Shown: positions 44,414-55,978 of the stretch, piece after piece
How positions within the stretch are numbered: position 1 is the first letter of the stretch
Layout: each line of letters opens with the position of its first letter
Assembly (NCBI GenBank): GCA_003290165.1
Contig: QNQO01002056.1
Location: 1-64,000 of the forward strand
From: Berberis thunbergii
Taxonomy: Eukaryota; Streptophyta; Magnoliopsida; Ranunculales; Berberidaceae
Direction of reading: 5' to 3'
DNA: 64,000 nucleotides
Position numbers and translations under genes: made by a program
The notes under the pieces: model-generated
The model's database searches: none
What the model was told of the DNA's origin: nothing
Seen by the model: the letters and a program-made list of their open reading frames with translations, nothing else

Positions 44414-47400
44414 ATGACTGAGAGTATTGTAAGCTTAGTTGTTGAAACACTTGGGTCACTAATCACAGACGAAGTGGTCCTGTTTATAAATTTTCACACC
44501 GAACTTGAACACATTAAAGAACAATTCCAGATGATTCAGGCTTGCCTGAAGGATGCAGAGGCAAAGGGAGAAATTGAGAGAGGAGAACAAGTGAAAGTTT
44601 GGTTGCGGCAGTTGCGACATGTAGCATTTGATATCGAAGATCTCCTTGAAGAATATTTATTTCGATACCACGAACAACATCTTCATGTTCGTGGGTATGG
44701 AACTTGTGGGTTCATTTACAAAGTAAAAAACTTCTTGCACAAGTACTTGTTTCAAAGACCTAAATTAGCTCATCGGATCGAGAAAATCAAAGGCCGGTTG
44801 GATAATATTTCGAAAGGAAAGGAAAACTACCAGCTTCACGACTCACTAAATGTAGCTTGTAAGTTCATAAATGTTTGCATTATTTATTTGAAACCATTTA
44901 TCTAATAAAAATTAATTTGCTTCATCACATTTTTTTTTTAAAGAATATATGATGTATACTGAAATGCCAATTGTTGTCTCCGCAGGTACTTCTCGCCCGA
45001 TACGACGAAATCCTCAACATGATGCTCTGTTTCTTGATGATGATAAAGTGGTGGGCATCGATGAAAACAAAAAGGAGTTAATCGCTCGGTTGATAACAGG
45101 AGAAACAAGCCTCGGCGTTTCTTGTGTGCATGGACAAGGTGGTGTTGGCAAGACCACCCTTGTTAAGAAGGTGTACGAAAACCAACAAATCAAAAGCCAC
45201 TTTAGTATTTGTGGATGGATCGTTGTTTCACAGAGTTATGACTCTAATCGCCTTTTGAAGGAACTAATTTGTGCGACACTCAACGAGGAGGAGAAGAAAA
45301 ACAAGATCTCTCAATTAGAAGGCATGGAAGCCTGGAAGCTAAAAGAGGAGCTCCATAACTACTACCAAGGCCGGCAGTACTTGGTTGTCATGGACGACAT
45401 ATGGGATCATGATGCATGGAATGAAATTAAATCTGCATTGCGTGACAGTAGATGTGGTAGTCGAATCATAGTGACTACTCGTTCAAAACGCATTGCTAAT
45501 TATTGCCAAGAAAATTTCGGAGTTGTGTTTAAACTTGAACCGCTATCTGAAGATGATTCTTTGTCACTTTTTCAGAAGATGGCAGCCAAATCAGATGTTT
45601 TAAAGAGCAACTGCTCTATTGATCAACATACCGAGGGAGTTATTGGAAAAATTTTGCGCAAATGTGGCGGGCTCCCACTTGCCATTGTCGCCATAGCTGG
45701 CCTTCTTTCCACTAAGCACACAATTGTGGAATGGGAGAGAGTATATACCGACAATGGTTCACTGTTCAGTCATCCCGAACTTGGTGATGTGAATATTATA
45801 CTTTCATTAAGTTATAATGATTTACCATATCATCTCAAGTCTTGTTTGTTATACTTGTGCATGTTTCCTGAGGATCATCTCATCAGTTGTTCAAGTCTTC
45901 TACGGTTATGGGCTGCAGAGGGGTTTTGTGAGTCCAACACAGTCGACATCACAAAGGAAGACAAAGCTGAAGATTACCTTGACGAGTTGATTGCACGAAG
46001 CCTCATTCAAGTGCAAGAAAATGATTATTACTCTGGTAGGCCGAGCAAATGCCGTATCCATGACCTTTTGCGGGATTTCATTCTGAAAAAGGCTCGTGAC
46101 CAAGAGTTTGCTGAATGTTTGCGTGGCGATGAAACCAACAGTGGTAGACTTCGGCGCGTGTCATTTTTGGACGCCAAGGACATTGCTTTGTCAAGCTCAT
46201 TAAGGCAAATCCGGTCATTGCTTATGTTTGGGTCGGATATTACTGCTAGTACTGTTTCTACAATTATTTGTGGCGGTGGAATTAAGCTTATGAAAGTCTT
46301 GCATTTAGAAGCTCGTTTGGCTGAATTTCCCGGCGAAGATGTCACAGCCAATTTAATTTTTTTGAGATATCTACGTTTAGATCTCGATGAGAAGTTAACG
46401 TCTTTATCAAGTTATTTGGGGAAGCTCATATACTTGGAAACCTTACATCTCAAAGTCTCAGTATATTGTGCTCGTGTTGAACTGCCAGATGAAATCCTGA
46501 AGCTCACCCGCCTTCGCAATCTGATTTGTGATGATGATATTGGTTTTGTACTACCCAAAGAAATAGGAAGGTTGAGTGCCTTAGAAAACCTATATATGGT
46601 TGATGGATCCCGAGGAATTGATGGTGCAGAGTTGGGGAAGTTAACCCGACTTAGATCGTTGAAGATTCGTGACTTGCGTGAGGAAGATGCACCTGCTGTA
46701 CTCGCTTCTGTCGCGAAGATGAATCATTTGCGAGTTCTATCGATCGTAAATATTAACTCCATCTGTAGTTTTGAAGCACAATGTCCTCCTCCTCCTATGC
46801 TTCAAGACTTAGCAGTATATGCGAGAATTAAGGGCACTCCAACTGATTGGATTTGCTCACTTGAGAGGCTCCAATCATTGTATCTTTCTGAATTCAAAAT
46901 AACAGAGGAATCATTTTTTGAAGGTCTTCAACTGAGGCTAACCAATTTGGTGACACTCATGTTATCGTGGGACGTCATAGAAGTAGAAGAGTGGTGCTTT
47001 CAAACGGGATGCTTCCCGAAACTCAGAAGTCTGAATATATTTACATTGTCCAAATTGAAATTGATCAAAGTAGAGGAAGGAGCAATGCCTTGCATCCAAA
47101 CCATACATTTCTGGAATTGTCCAAAATTGAAGAATGTACCTACTGGGATTGAGCATCTCACCACTCTCAAGAAAATTAGATTGTTCAGTATGTCAAAGCA
47201 TCTTGAAATGGCAATAAGAAGTCACTGCTGGAAACCTGGGCACTCACCGGCCATAGACGCAGAGAGGAGCATTGAGCAAGTAATCCTGCTTTTTGAAAAC
47301 AAAATGGCCTATGTTTTCTTACATGTGTATTTATTAACTAAATTTGGTCTTGTATATTGTTGTTGGGTAATTACTCAGCGATGCTGATGCTGATGCTGAT

Positions 47401-47529
47401 GCGGAGGAGGAGGAGGAGAATACCAAAAATTCAGATGAAGATATTGTAAATAATCAAGAAGGAGATCAAGAAACCATGATCCATAATGATGATGATGATG
47501 ATATTGGAAACAAGATCAAAAGTTGGTAA
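44414..47529 (+). CDS. CC-NBS-LRR immune receptor, gene 2 (three exons, acidic tail)
   Basis: Predicted exons 44414-44858, 44986-47275 and 47379-47529 join in frame to 961 residues. It is a close paralogue of gene 1: CC with FDIEDLLEEYL, P-loop GQGGVGKTTL, FSICGWIVVS, LVVMDDIWD (kinase-2), GSRIIVTTRS, GGLPLA, RIHDLLRDF at the MHD site, then LRRs. Only one copy of the LKLIKVEEGAMPCIQT segment is present. The last intron would use a GC donor (GA|GCAAGT at 47276), where gene 1 has GTAAGT; GC-AG introns are rare but real in plants. If not spliced, the frame runs on to a TGA at 47387, adding 37 residues translated from intron. The tail begins with a GATGCT microrepeat (DADADADA), then EEEEE, and ends DDDDDIGNKIKSW. 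The role is as for gene 1; the recognised effector cannot be told. Confidence 0.9.
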
Positions 47530-47628
47530 GCTTATTATAACAAGAATAATTTTTATTTATTTATTGGAAACCCAAGTTCAGTCCCCAAATTGACACTCTG
47601 TACGTAATTGATGTAGTGATAGCATTGA

Positions 47629-47824
47629 GTAAGTAATCCTGCTTTTTGAAAACAAAATGGCCTCTGTTAATTTTATTTTTTTACATGATGTGTAATTACT
47701 TAGCGATGAGGATGCGGAGGAGGAGAACGCCAACAATTCAGATGAAGATATTGTACATAATCAAGAAGGAGATAAAGAAACCATGATCCATGATGATGAT
47801 GATGATGATAATGTACAGATCTAA
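47629..47824 (+). repeat. Second copy of the tail intron and acidic exon, gene 2
   Basis: GATAGCATTGA, donor GTAAGT at 47629, intron, acceptor ATTACTTAG, exon 47704-47824. Read in exon 2 phase it gives DDEDAEEENANNSDED...HDDDDDDDNVQI and TAA. The length (121 bp) keeps the phase. Confidence 0.7.
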
Positions 47825-47837
47825 ATTTGGTAAGCTA

Positions 47838-48205
47838 AATTCACTGCTGAAAACCTGGGCACTCACCGGCCTTAGACGCAGAGGATAGCATTGAGTAAGT
47901 AATCCTGTTTTTTGAAAACAAAATGGCCTATATATGTTTTCTTACATGTGTATTTATTAACTAAATTTGGTATTGTATATTGTTGTTGGGTAATTACTCA
48001 GCTATTCGGATACGGAGGAGGAGGAGAGCATTGAGTAAGTAATCCTGCTTTTTGAAAACAAAATGGCCTCTGTTAATTATTTTTACATGATGTGTAATTA
48101 CTTAGCGATGAGGATGCGGAGGAGGAGAACGCCATCAATTCAGATGAAGATATTGTACATAATCAAGAAACCATCATCCATGATGATGATATTGTACAGA
48201 TCTAA
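47838..48205 (+). repeat. Third (truncated) and fourth tail units, gene 2
   Basis: Unit 3 includes a copy of the very end of the LRR exon (CACTGCTGAAAACCTGGGCA), donor GTAAGT, intron, acceptor ATTACTCAG, and a tail exon cut after TACGGAGGAGG. It is fused to unit 4: donor GTAAGT at 48035, acceptor ATTACTTAG, exon 48106-48205 (DDEDAEEENAINSDED...IHDDDIVQI, TAA). AATAAA follows at 48230-48235. Confidence 0.7.
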
Positions 48206-48486
48206 ATTTGGTAAGCTAATTATTACAAGAATAAATTTTTATTTATTTATTGTAAACCCAAGTTCAGTCCCCAAATTGACAATCTGTAATTGGTGTAGTG
48301 GAAGCTGAAACAGATTTAAGAAGCAGCATTTGGGTGGAAGAGATGTGCATGCATGTTCGATTTAAGCAGCTGGCGTTTGGGTGGAAGAGAAAAAGAAGAA
48401 GAAGCAAGTGGTGCTGTGTTGAATGCAGCAGTGGAAAGTGGAGATTTCAAGTGAAGAACAGAAATTCTTAAGGTTAAGAAGCATGA
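48206..48486. other. NLR downstream spacer, gene 2, first part
   Basis: Matches 26419-26720; cut by the element starting at 48487. No coding potential. Confidence 0.65.
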
Positions 48487-49545
48487 ATTAGGGGTGGGCA
48501 TCCCATCCCGCGATCCCGTTCCCATCCCGTCCCATCCCGATTTTTCCGGGTCTTAATGGGATTGAATAATTTCATCCCGATCCCGTCCCGTCCCGATCTA
48601 GAATGGGATGGGATGAGATGAAGATTTTCAATCCCACCAATCCCGTCCCGTCCCAAACTAATTTATTAATATTAATTATTAATATTTATTTTATTTAATT
48701 GAATTTATCGATCCAAGGGAGCCTGTCACGGTTAGTGTGCAGCCTTGCTCACTTAATTCTCATGTTAGGTGTTGACAGAGTATGGTTAGGTGTCAGTCTG
48801 GTGATTAATTACTCTAGCTCTTCTTGTTACATATTCTGATTCTGATAAGCTTTTCCATTAATGAAATATAACTTTGATAAAACCTTCTCTTTTCCATGGA
48901 AATAATTGAAGCGCTAAAAAGTTGTAAATTTTGTACTTTGAATTTATTATATTGAGAATTTCCACTCACCCTTGGTAATACCCTACTGCAGCAGAGCCTG
49001 AAATGCAATTCTGGACTAGTTTTAGGATGGCAGTAGCTCATTTTCAGTCCTACAACTAGATTCTGGGATTTCTGAACCTTTTGGTCGTGATTGGGTTGGT
49101 ACTTATTTATTTATTTGTTTAGTATACAATCATTATGCAAATGTCATGTACCTAATGAGTGAATCAGAATAAGTTGTCTTGCAGTGATTTTGTAGTGCTG
49201 TATACAACAATGTGTTTGAACTCAATAATGGCAATTGCTTGATGTGGTACTTGCTTTAAGCTTGGGGAAGCAATTACTTACAAGATCTAATTCAAATGGA
49301 ATGATTTGTACGCATCAGAGACACGGCAGAGTGAGCAAAATTATCCATTTTCTTGTGGTTGATGTCAGTGGCATTGACATGGCAAACAAAAGTGGCCCCT
49401 ATGTGAATGAGTATTTGTATCGCCCCCCTGCATATCTATGTGCCTTTCTGAAGAAAAGAGAATTATAGCAGTACTGCAAGTAAAGAAGATTGGCACGCTG
49501 ATCCCATCCCGAACCCGTTTGGGATGGGACGAGGTCGGGATGGGG
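48487..49545. mobile_element. GGGATGGG-rich DNA element (hAT-like, uncertain)
   Basis: Starts TTAGGGGTGGGCATCCC, then many CCCGTCCC/CCCATCCC repeats (48500-48655), an AT-rich middle, and again CCCATCCCGAACCCG and GGGATGGGACGAGG at 49500-49545. Subterminal repeats of this kind are common in plant hAT elements whose end is TAGGGGTGGGC. The matching right end is not seen, and no transposase is present. It separates the NLR spacer from the ABCC linker. Confidence 0.45.
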
Positions 49546-49547
49546 TT

Positions 49548-51170
<1,623 letters not shown>

Positions 51171-51185
51171 ATTGCATTGGGAGAT

Positions 51186-52136
51186 TCAGCATAAATAACC
51201 GCAGTTTACCTGTAGATCACGAATATCAACTTCTCCGTTTGATGGCCAACTGTTGTCTGGCTTATTATCTTCTATCACAAGAGGGGGTTCACTGGGAATG
51301 CTCGAGTACTGAAACATTCTCTCAACGGATATAATTGTGTTCTCGAGCCGGGAGATATTCCTTACCAATGATGATTGTAACATGTTCAAATTAAGTCCAT
51401 ATGTAACTGCTAAACCCGCAATGCCTACAAACAAGATATAAAACGAGTGAGTTTTTCATTGAAAAGTTTCACAATAGACACAAATGGTATCCACTTACCA
51501 GGATCAATGAGTCCCACAGGTATGGAAATCAAGAAAATCAAACAGGAGGCAAAGGTGATTGATGATAACATGTCTAACCACTCCATTGCAGCACCAGCAT
51601 GAAACTTGGGTCATGTATAACTGTCATTCAACAGCAGGTTTGTGTCCATGAATCTCGATTCCTGATCAAAGCTCCTGATTGTTGTTGACCCCGAGATAGA
51701 TTCAGAGAAATGTTGATTAAGTGGTGCTTTGCAAACTCCAATCAGCCTTGCTATTTCTTGTGCTGTTGGTATGTAGTATTGCTGGAAACAAGAAATTTAG
51801 AAACTCCAGTAGTTTAAAAACTCTGATGTCTAACATGGTATTCTCCGAGCTAACTCTCCCATAATTTAGAAATATGACAATGTTTCATTTGAGGCTCTTG
51901 ATCCCTCAGAAAGATGTTGTGGGCATTACCTGATAGTAGATACAGATCGCAATCACATGTACAAAAATAAGGACAATCTGCCATGCAACCTGTGTTATCA
52001 CTAAGATAATTCCGATGAGTTGTATACATCCGGAAGCAACTCCACTCATTCGGTATGGGATGTTCAGATCCACTGATTCGGAAGGTGTTTGACACAAATT
52101 TCTTATGATATGTACCTTTGCTACAAAGGAAAGTTA
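51186..52136 (-). pseudogene. ABCC relic: membrane domain 2 exons
   Basis: Minus strand, right to left: LNIPYRMSGVASGCIQLIGI and VITQVAWQIVLIF (52080-51930); QYYIPTAQEIARLIGVCKAP, SISGSTTIRSFDQESRF, then a TGA (about 51616) before PKFHAGAAMEWLDMLSSITF (51785-51510); and GLAVTYGLNLNMLQSSLV, ISVERMFQYSSIPSEPPLVI (51427-51190). Splice borders look normal, but the stop and missing NBD2 make it a pseudogene. These exons are largely missing from the relic at 28195. Confidence 0.9.
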
Positions 52137-52740
52137 AATTATGGTTCCTGAAAATTGCTCCATAGCCTCCTCAAGTTCCTGTCAGTGAACCATCCAAGTT
52201 AGCTTTAAACCAGTTTTGTTCAGGCCGCTGCCATGCATGCATAGTGGGTGAGCAAAGCCTGAAATTCACATGAACTCTCCACTTGTCAAAGAGACTACGA
52301 TTATCAGCATTATCTTCTACTTGGAGTTCCAAGACTGAAACTCTGATCCTGACATCTTCTATGATCCTAGTAACCATTTCAGTAGCAACTCGAATCCTGG
52401 ATTGGAAGAATCTGCAGTTCCTTTCTGTCCAGATATGGTATATAGTGGCATTTAAAGCAAGCTTTCTCAACACACTGATAGGGGAGTTCCCAGAGAACTT
52501 GTTCTCACACCATCTCCATTCAGCATCCCAGTCCAATGGTTGGTGTTTATAGCCTAGTTGGTTAAGGATACGATTCCAGATAAAGCCAGAGTACCTGCAC
52601 CTGAAGAATAGGTGCGCTTCACAGTCTGGACCAGCACTGCATAGTGGGCACTTTGAGCAATCAGTAACTCCCCATTTCAGTAGTTTGTCTTGTGTCTTTA
52701 GTGCTTTGTTCAGGGATAACCAAGTGATATATATAGCCTT
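52137..52740 (-). mobile_element. LINE 3' fragment: zinc-binding and RNase H domain
   Basis: Minus strand: CPLCSAGPDCEAHLFFRC (zf-RVT) near 52650-52600, then WTERNCRFFQ, and the RNase H start WFKANLDGSLTGT followed by TGA and GGYGAIFRNH. A plant L1 subfamily with an RNase H domain, unlike the LINE at 1-5969. Truncated at both ends. Confidence 0.8.
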
Positions 52741-52943
52741 ACACTATAATGTTTGTACCACTCAACCTTATTTAACAACATTGTGGAGCTTTCACTAACA
52801 GAACAAACAAACACAGTCCAGTCACCAGTCACCTTGCTCATGGTGGAACACGCAGCATTCTGATCCAATTATCTTCTTGTCACCTTGCCCACTTCAAGCT
52901 CCAGTGAGTGTGTGGCACATAACATTCCCCCCCACTTAAGGAT
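52741..52943 (-). mobile_element. Gypsy 3' LTR part and polypurine tract
   Basis: On the minus strand the gypsy ORF ends in WENEWRFTKSYPNFILVGKD (its coding lies at 58250-58325, beyond the copia insertion). The tract AAGTGGGGGGGAATG (52938-52924) follows, then TGTTATGTGCC, the LTR start. A TATA-like run TATATATA lies near 52730. The LTR is truncated at about 52741 by the LINE fragment. Confidence 0.7.
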
Positions 52944-53161
52944 TGATAGATTTAGGGTAATTGTTTTCTCTATTCTCATAAACCAATGAAAGATATTTAT
53001 ACAAGTAGCTTTCCTAATTTTCCATAATACCTAACAATAGTTTAGGAAATAGTAAACTTCTTGAGGAAGTAGTTTCTTATAACAAAGCAAGTACCCATAT
53101 ATAGCTATCCTAGAATAAAGGAAATAATAAAAGAATAAATCACCCAAGTAATCTCCTAACA
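52944..53161 (-). repeat. Copia LTR (3' LTR of the element)
   Basis: 218 bp; the pol stop at 53168 lies directly beside it. Confidence 0.95.
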
Positions 53162-53175
53162 CCCCCTTCAAGTTG
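53162..53175 (-). promoter_or_regulatory. Copia polypurine tract
   Basis: Minus strand AACTTGAAGGGGG directly before the 3' LTR; primes plus-strand DNA synthesis. Confidence 0.8.
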
Positions 53176-55390
53176 GAGCATGCAAGTCTAAAATGCCCAA
53201 CTTGTCAAGGAAAAAATCGAATTGCTTCTTCCCTAAAGCCTTGGTAAAAATATCCGCCAACTGGTCCGTCGTCGGCACATAAGACGGAAAAATAAGACCT
53301 TCCTGGATAGCATCGCGCACGAAATGACAATCAACCTCAATGTGCTTCGTGCGCTCATGAAATACCGGATTCTGCGCTATATGCAACGCGGACTGACTAT
53401 CACAAAAAAGAGGAATCGCCTTTGGATGATGGATTCCCAAACTCAAAAGTAGACCCTTCAACCATTTTAATTCACAAGTAACAGAAGCCATAGAGCGATA
53501 TTTGGCCTCTGCTGAAGAACGAGCCACAGTATGCTGCTTCTTAGTTTTCCATGAAATTGGCGAATGCCCCAAAAACACAAACCACCCAGTGAGAGACCTC
53601 CGAGTAAGGGGACATGCTGCCCAATCTGAGTCACACCAACCTGTCAAAGATAACTCACTGTCTGAACGTAATAGACTGCCTTGACCCGGGGATTTCTTTA
53701 AATAGCGAACAACCCGTAATGCAGCATCCCAATGTTCTTGTCTCGGTTCCTGCATGAATTGTGACAAGACATGAACCGAGTATGCCAAGTCAGGACGAGT
53801 AACCGCCAAATAGATAAGACACCCAAGCAAACGCCTATAGGGCTCGGGATCCGCAAGAAAAGGCCCCCTGGCACGCGCCAGCTGATGATTCTGTTCAATC
53901 GGGAATGAAGCCGGCTTCGAGCCCAATAGTCCTGCCTCTGAAATAATATCAAGGGCATATTTCCTTTGACATAAAAACAACCCTGAAGAGCTTCTAGCCA
54001 CCTCAATGCCAAGAAAATATTTAAGCACACCAAGATCCTTCATATAAAAACATTGACTCAAATAGGCTTTGAAAGCCGTCACCGCAGCGGAATCATTACC
54101 AGAGATTATCAAATCATCAACATATACTAGGACGTTGATATATACAGACCCTTTAGAGTAAGTAAAGAGGGAATAATCGGAGTAGGATTGAAGAAAACCG
54201 TACCCCTTTAAAGCTGTCACAAGCTTTGCAAACCAACATCGAGGTGCCTGTTTCAAACCATATAGCGATTTACGCAAACGACAAACCAAATCAGAAGCAG
54301 TGGAGCTAAAACCTGGCAGAAGTTTCATATACACCTCCTCATCTAAATCACCGTGAAGGAATGCATTATGAACATCCATCTGATGCAACTCCCAATGTTT
54401 GGATGCTGCAATGGCTAGAAAAGCTCTAACTGTCACCATTTTCGCGACTGGGGCAAATGTCTCATTATAATCAATTCCTTCAACTTGATGATTACCGAAA
54501 ACAACTAATCTGGCTTTTAACCTCTCAATGCTACCATCTGAGTTGTACTTAATTTTGTACACCCATTTACTTCCGAGAGCTTTCTTGCCAGGAGGTAATT
54601 TTTCCATAGTCCATGTGCCATTATCTTCCAAAGCACGAATCTCCTTTTGCATAGCAGTACACCATCTTATATCTTTTGCAGCCTCCTTAAAAGACTGTGG
54701 CTCAACACCTGCAGTTACAGCTGCAAAAAAATTTCTGTGTTTCACAGTAAATTGATCACAACTAACATAATGTGCTATAGGAAAAGGCGTACCTGAGGGA
54801 GTGTGATATGGCGGAGCAGATGGAGCGAGAGATGGACTATTCTTGATAACCGTATGTGTCACGAAGTCTCTCAACTTTACTGATGGGAACTTCTCCCGGA
54901 ACCCGCGGCCCAAATTGTCCCTTCCCGTGCTGTCGGGAGCACCATCTACTCCCCCGACAGCCGAGGATGAATCGTCCACTGGTGGCACATCCCGAGCATT
55001 TTGACTCGGCACGGACGCAGAAGACTGTGGCGTAGCATTACTAGGCATGACGCTAGTCATGGGAGAGGCCGTGTGAGGACCAACAATGGCATCCTCGTGC
55101 AACACCTGAAGATCCCCCATACCTTCAATAAGCTCTTCCTGGACTCTCTCATTATAAGTCACATCACTGCCAAGGTGAGGAGTATGATTTGTGACTTCAA
55201 CATTCAAATAAGGAAAGACATTTTCATAGAACTTCACATCCCTCGACACAAAGAACTCATTTTTCTCAAGATCAAATAAACTCCATCCCTTCTTACCAAA
55301 CGGATAACCCACAAAAACACATTTACGGCTTCGACTAGCAAACTTGTCACCTTTAGCTCGTTGATTATGGGCATAAGCTAAGCAACCAAC
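53168..55390 (-). CDS. Copia pol, C-terminal part: reverse transcriptase and RNase H
   Basis: Open from the stop at 55393-55391 to 53168. After the integrase tail (KCVFVGYPFGKKGWS) comes a Ser/Thr/Pro-rich spacer, then the RT: WVYKIKYNSDGSIERLKARL, the catalytic QMDVHNAFLHGDL, SLYGLKQAPRCWF and YVDDLIISGND. RNase H follows: GWCDSDWA, SSAEAKYRSM, CDSQSALHIAQNP, ERTKHIEVDCHFVRD and ADIFTKALGKKQF. All catalytic aspartates are present. It is separated from the integrase frame by a single TGA. Confidence 0.9.
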   Translation of the reverse strand, partial: VGCLAYAHNQRAKGDKFASRSRKCVFVGYPFGKKGWSLFDLEKNEFFVSRDVKFYENVFPYLNVEVTNHTPHLGSDVTYNERVQEELIEGMGDLQVLHEDAIVGPHTASPMTSVMPSNATPQSSASVPSQNARDVPPVDDSSSAVGGVDGAPDSTGRDNLGRGFREKFPSVKLRDFVTHTVIKNSPSLAPSAPPYHTPSGTPFPIAHYVSCDQFTVKHRNFFAAVTAGVEPQSFKEAAKDIRWCTAMQKEIRALEDNGTWTMEKLPPGKKALGSKWVYKIKYNSDGSIERLKARLVVFGNHQVEGIDYNETFAPVAKMVTVRAFLAIAASKHWELHQMDVHNAFLHGDLDEEVYMKLLPGFSSTASDLVCRLRKSLYGLKQAPRCWFAKLVTALKGYGFLQSYSDYSLFTYSKGSVYINVLVYVDDLIISGNDSAAVTAFKAYLSQCFYMKDLGVLKYFLGIEVARSSSGLFLCQRKYALDIISEAGLLGSKPASFPIEQNHQLARARGPFLADPEPYRRLLGCLIYLAVTRPDLAYSVHVLSQFMQEPRQEHWDAALRVVRYLKKSPGQGSLLRSDSELSLTGWCDSDWAACPLTRRSLTGWFVFLGHSPISWKTKKQHTVARSSAEAKYRSMASVTCELKWLKGLLLSLGIHHPKAIPLFCDSQSALHIAQNPVFHERTKHIEVDCHFVRDAIQEGLIFPSYVPTTDQLADIFTKALGKKQFDFFLDKLGILDLHAPT

Positions 55391-55393
55391 AAC

Positions 55394-55978
55394 TCACAAG
55401 TCACTAAAAGAAGGTGTACAACCAAATAGCATTTCATATGGAGATTTGTTTAGGAGAACACTAGAGGGAGTCCGATTTATTAGGTGAGCAGCGGCCAAAA
55501 TGCATTCTCCCCAAAAATAGATTGGCAACCCCCCTTGAAACCTCAATGCACGAGCGACATTGAGAATATGTTTGTGTTTCCTTTCCACTTTTCCATTTTG
55601 TTGAGGGGTACCCACACAAGAGGTTTGAAATAAAATTCCATTAGCCACAAAGAAATCTTTCATGCAGTTAAACTTTGTTCCATTGTCACTACACACAATT
55701 TTCAACTTTTGAGAGAGTTGACGGTCAATCATGGCAATAAAGGACATAAACATCTTAAAAACTTCTCTTTTATCAATTAATAAATAAACCCACACAGCAC
55801 GTGAATAATCGTCCACAAAAGTTAAAAAATAACGAGCACCACACGAAGAAACTTCATCATACGGACCCCATAAATCACAATGTAGTAACTCAAAAATCCG
55901 AGTTGATTTATTGGCACTTAAAGGAAAACTATATTTAGAATGTTTAGCACGATGAAAAACTTCACATTCTTTATTCAA
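55394..55978 (-). pseudogene. Copia integrase
   Basis: Contains the DDE core: FELLHCDLWGPY, VCSDNGTKFN and PQQNGKVERKHKH. One Cys of the HHCC zinc site is replaced by Phe (CEVFHRAK where CxxC is usual), and the frame ends with a TGA before VVGCLAYAHN, where relatives read on into pol. Upstream, the frame is shifted at a run of 14 T (plus-strand A, 55995-56008) that separates it from gag-protease. A functional polyprotein would need both repaired. Confidence 0.85.

Noticed and set aside
47276..47387. C-terminal extension of NLR gene 2 (EQVILLFENKMAYVFLHV and on)
   Set aside because: It is the retained last intron read through because its donor is GC; the same bases are clearly intronic in gene 1, and an in-frame acidic exon follows.
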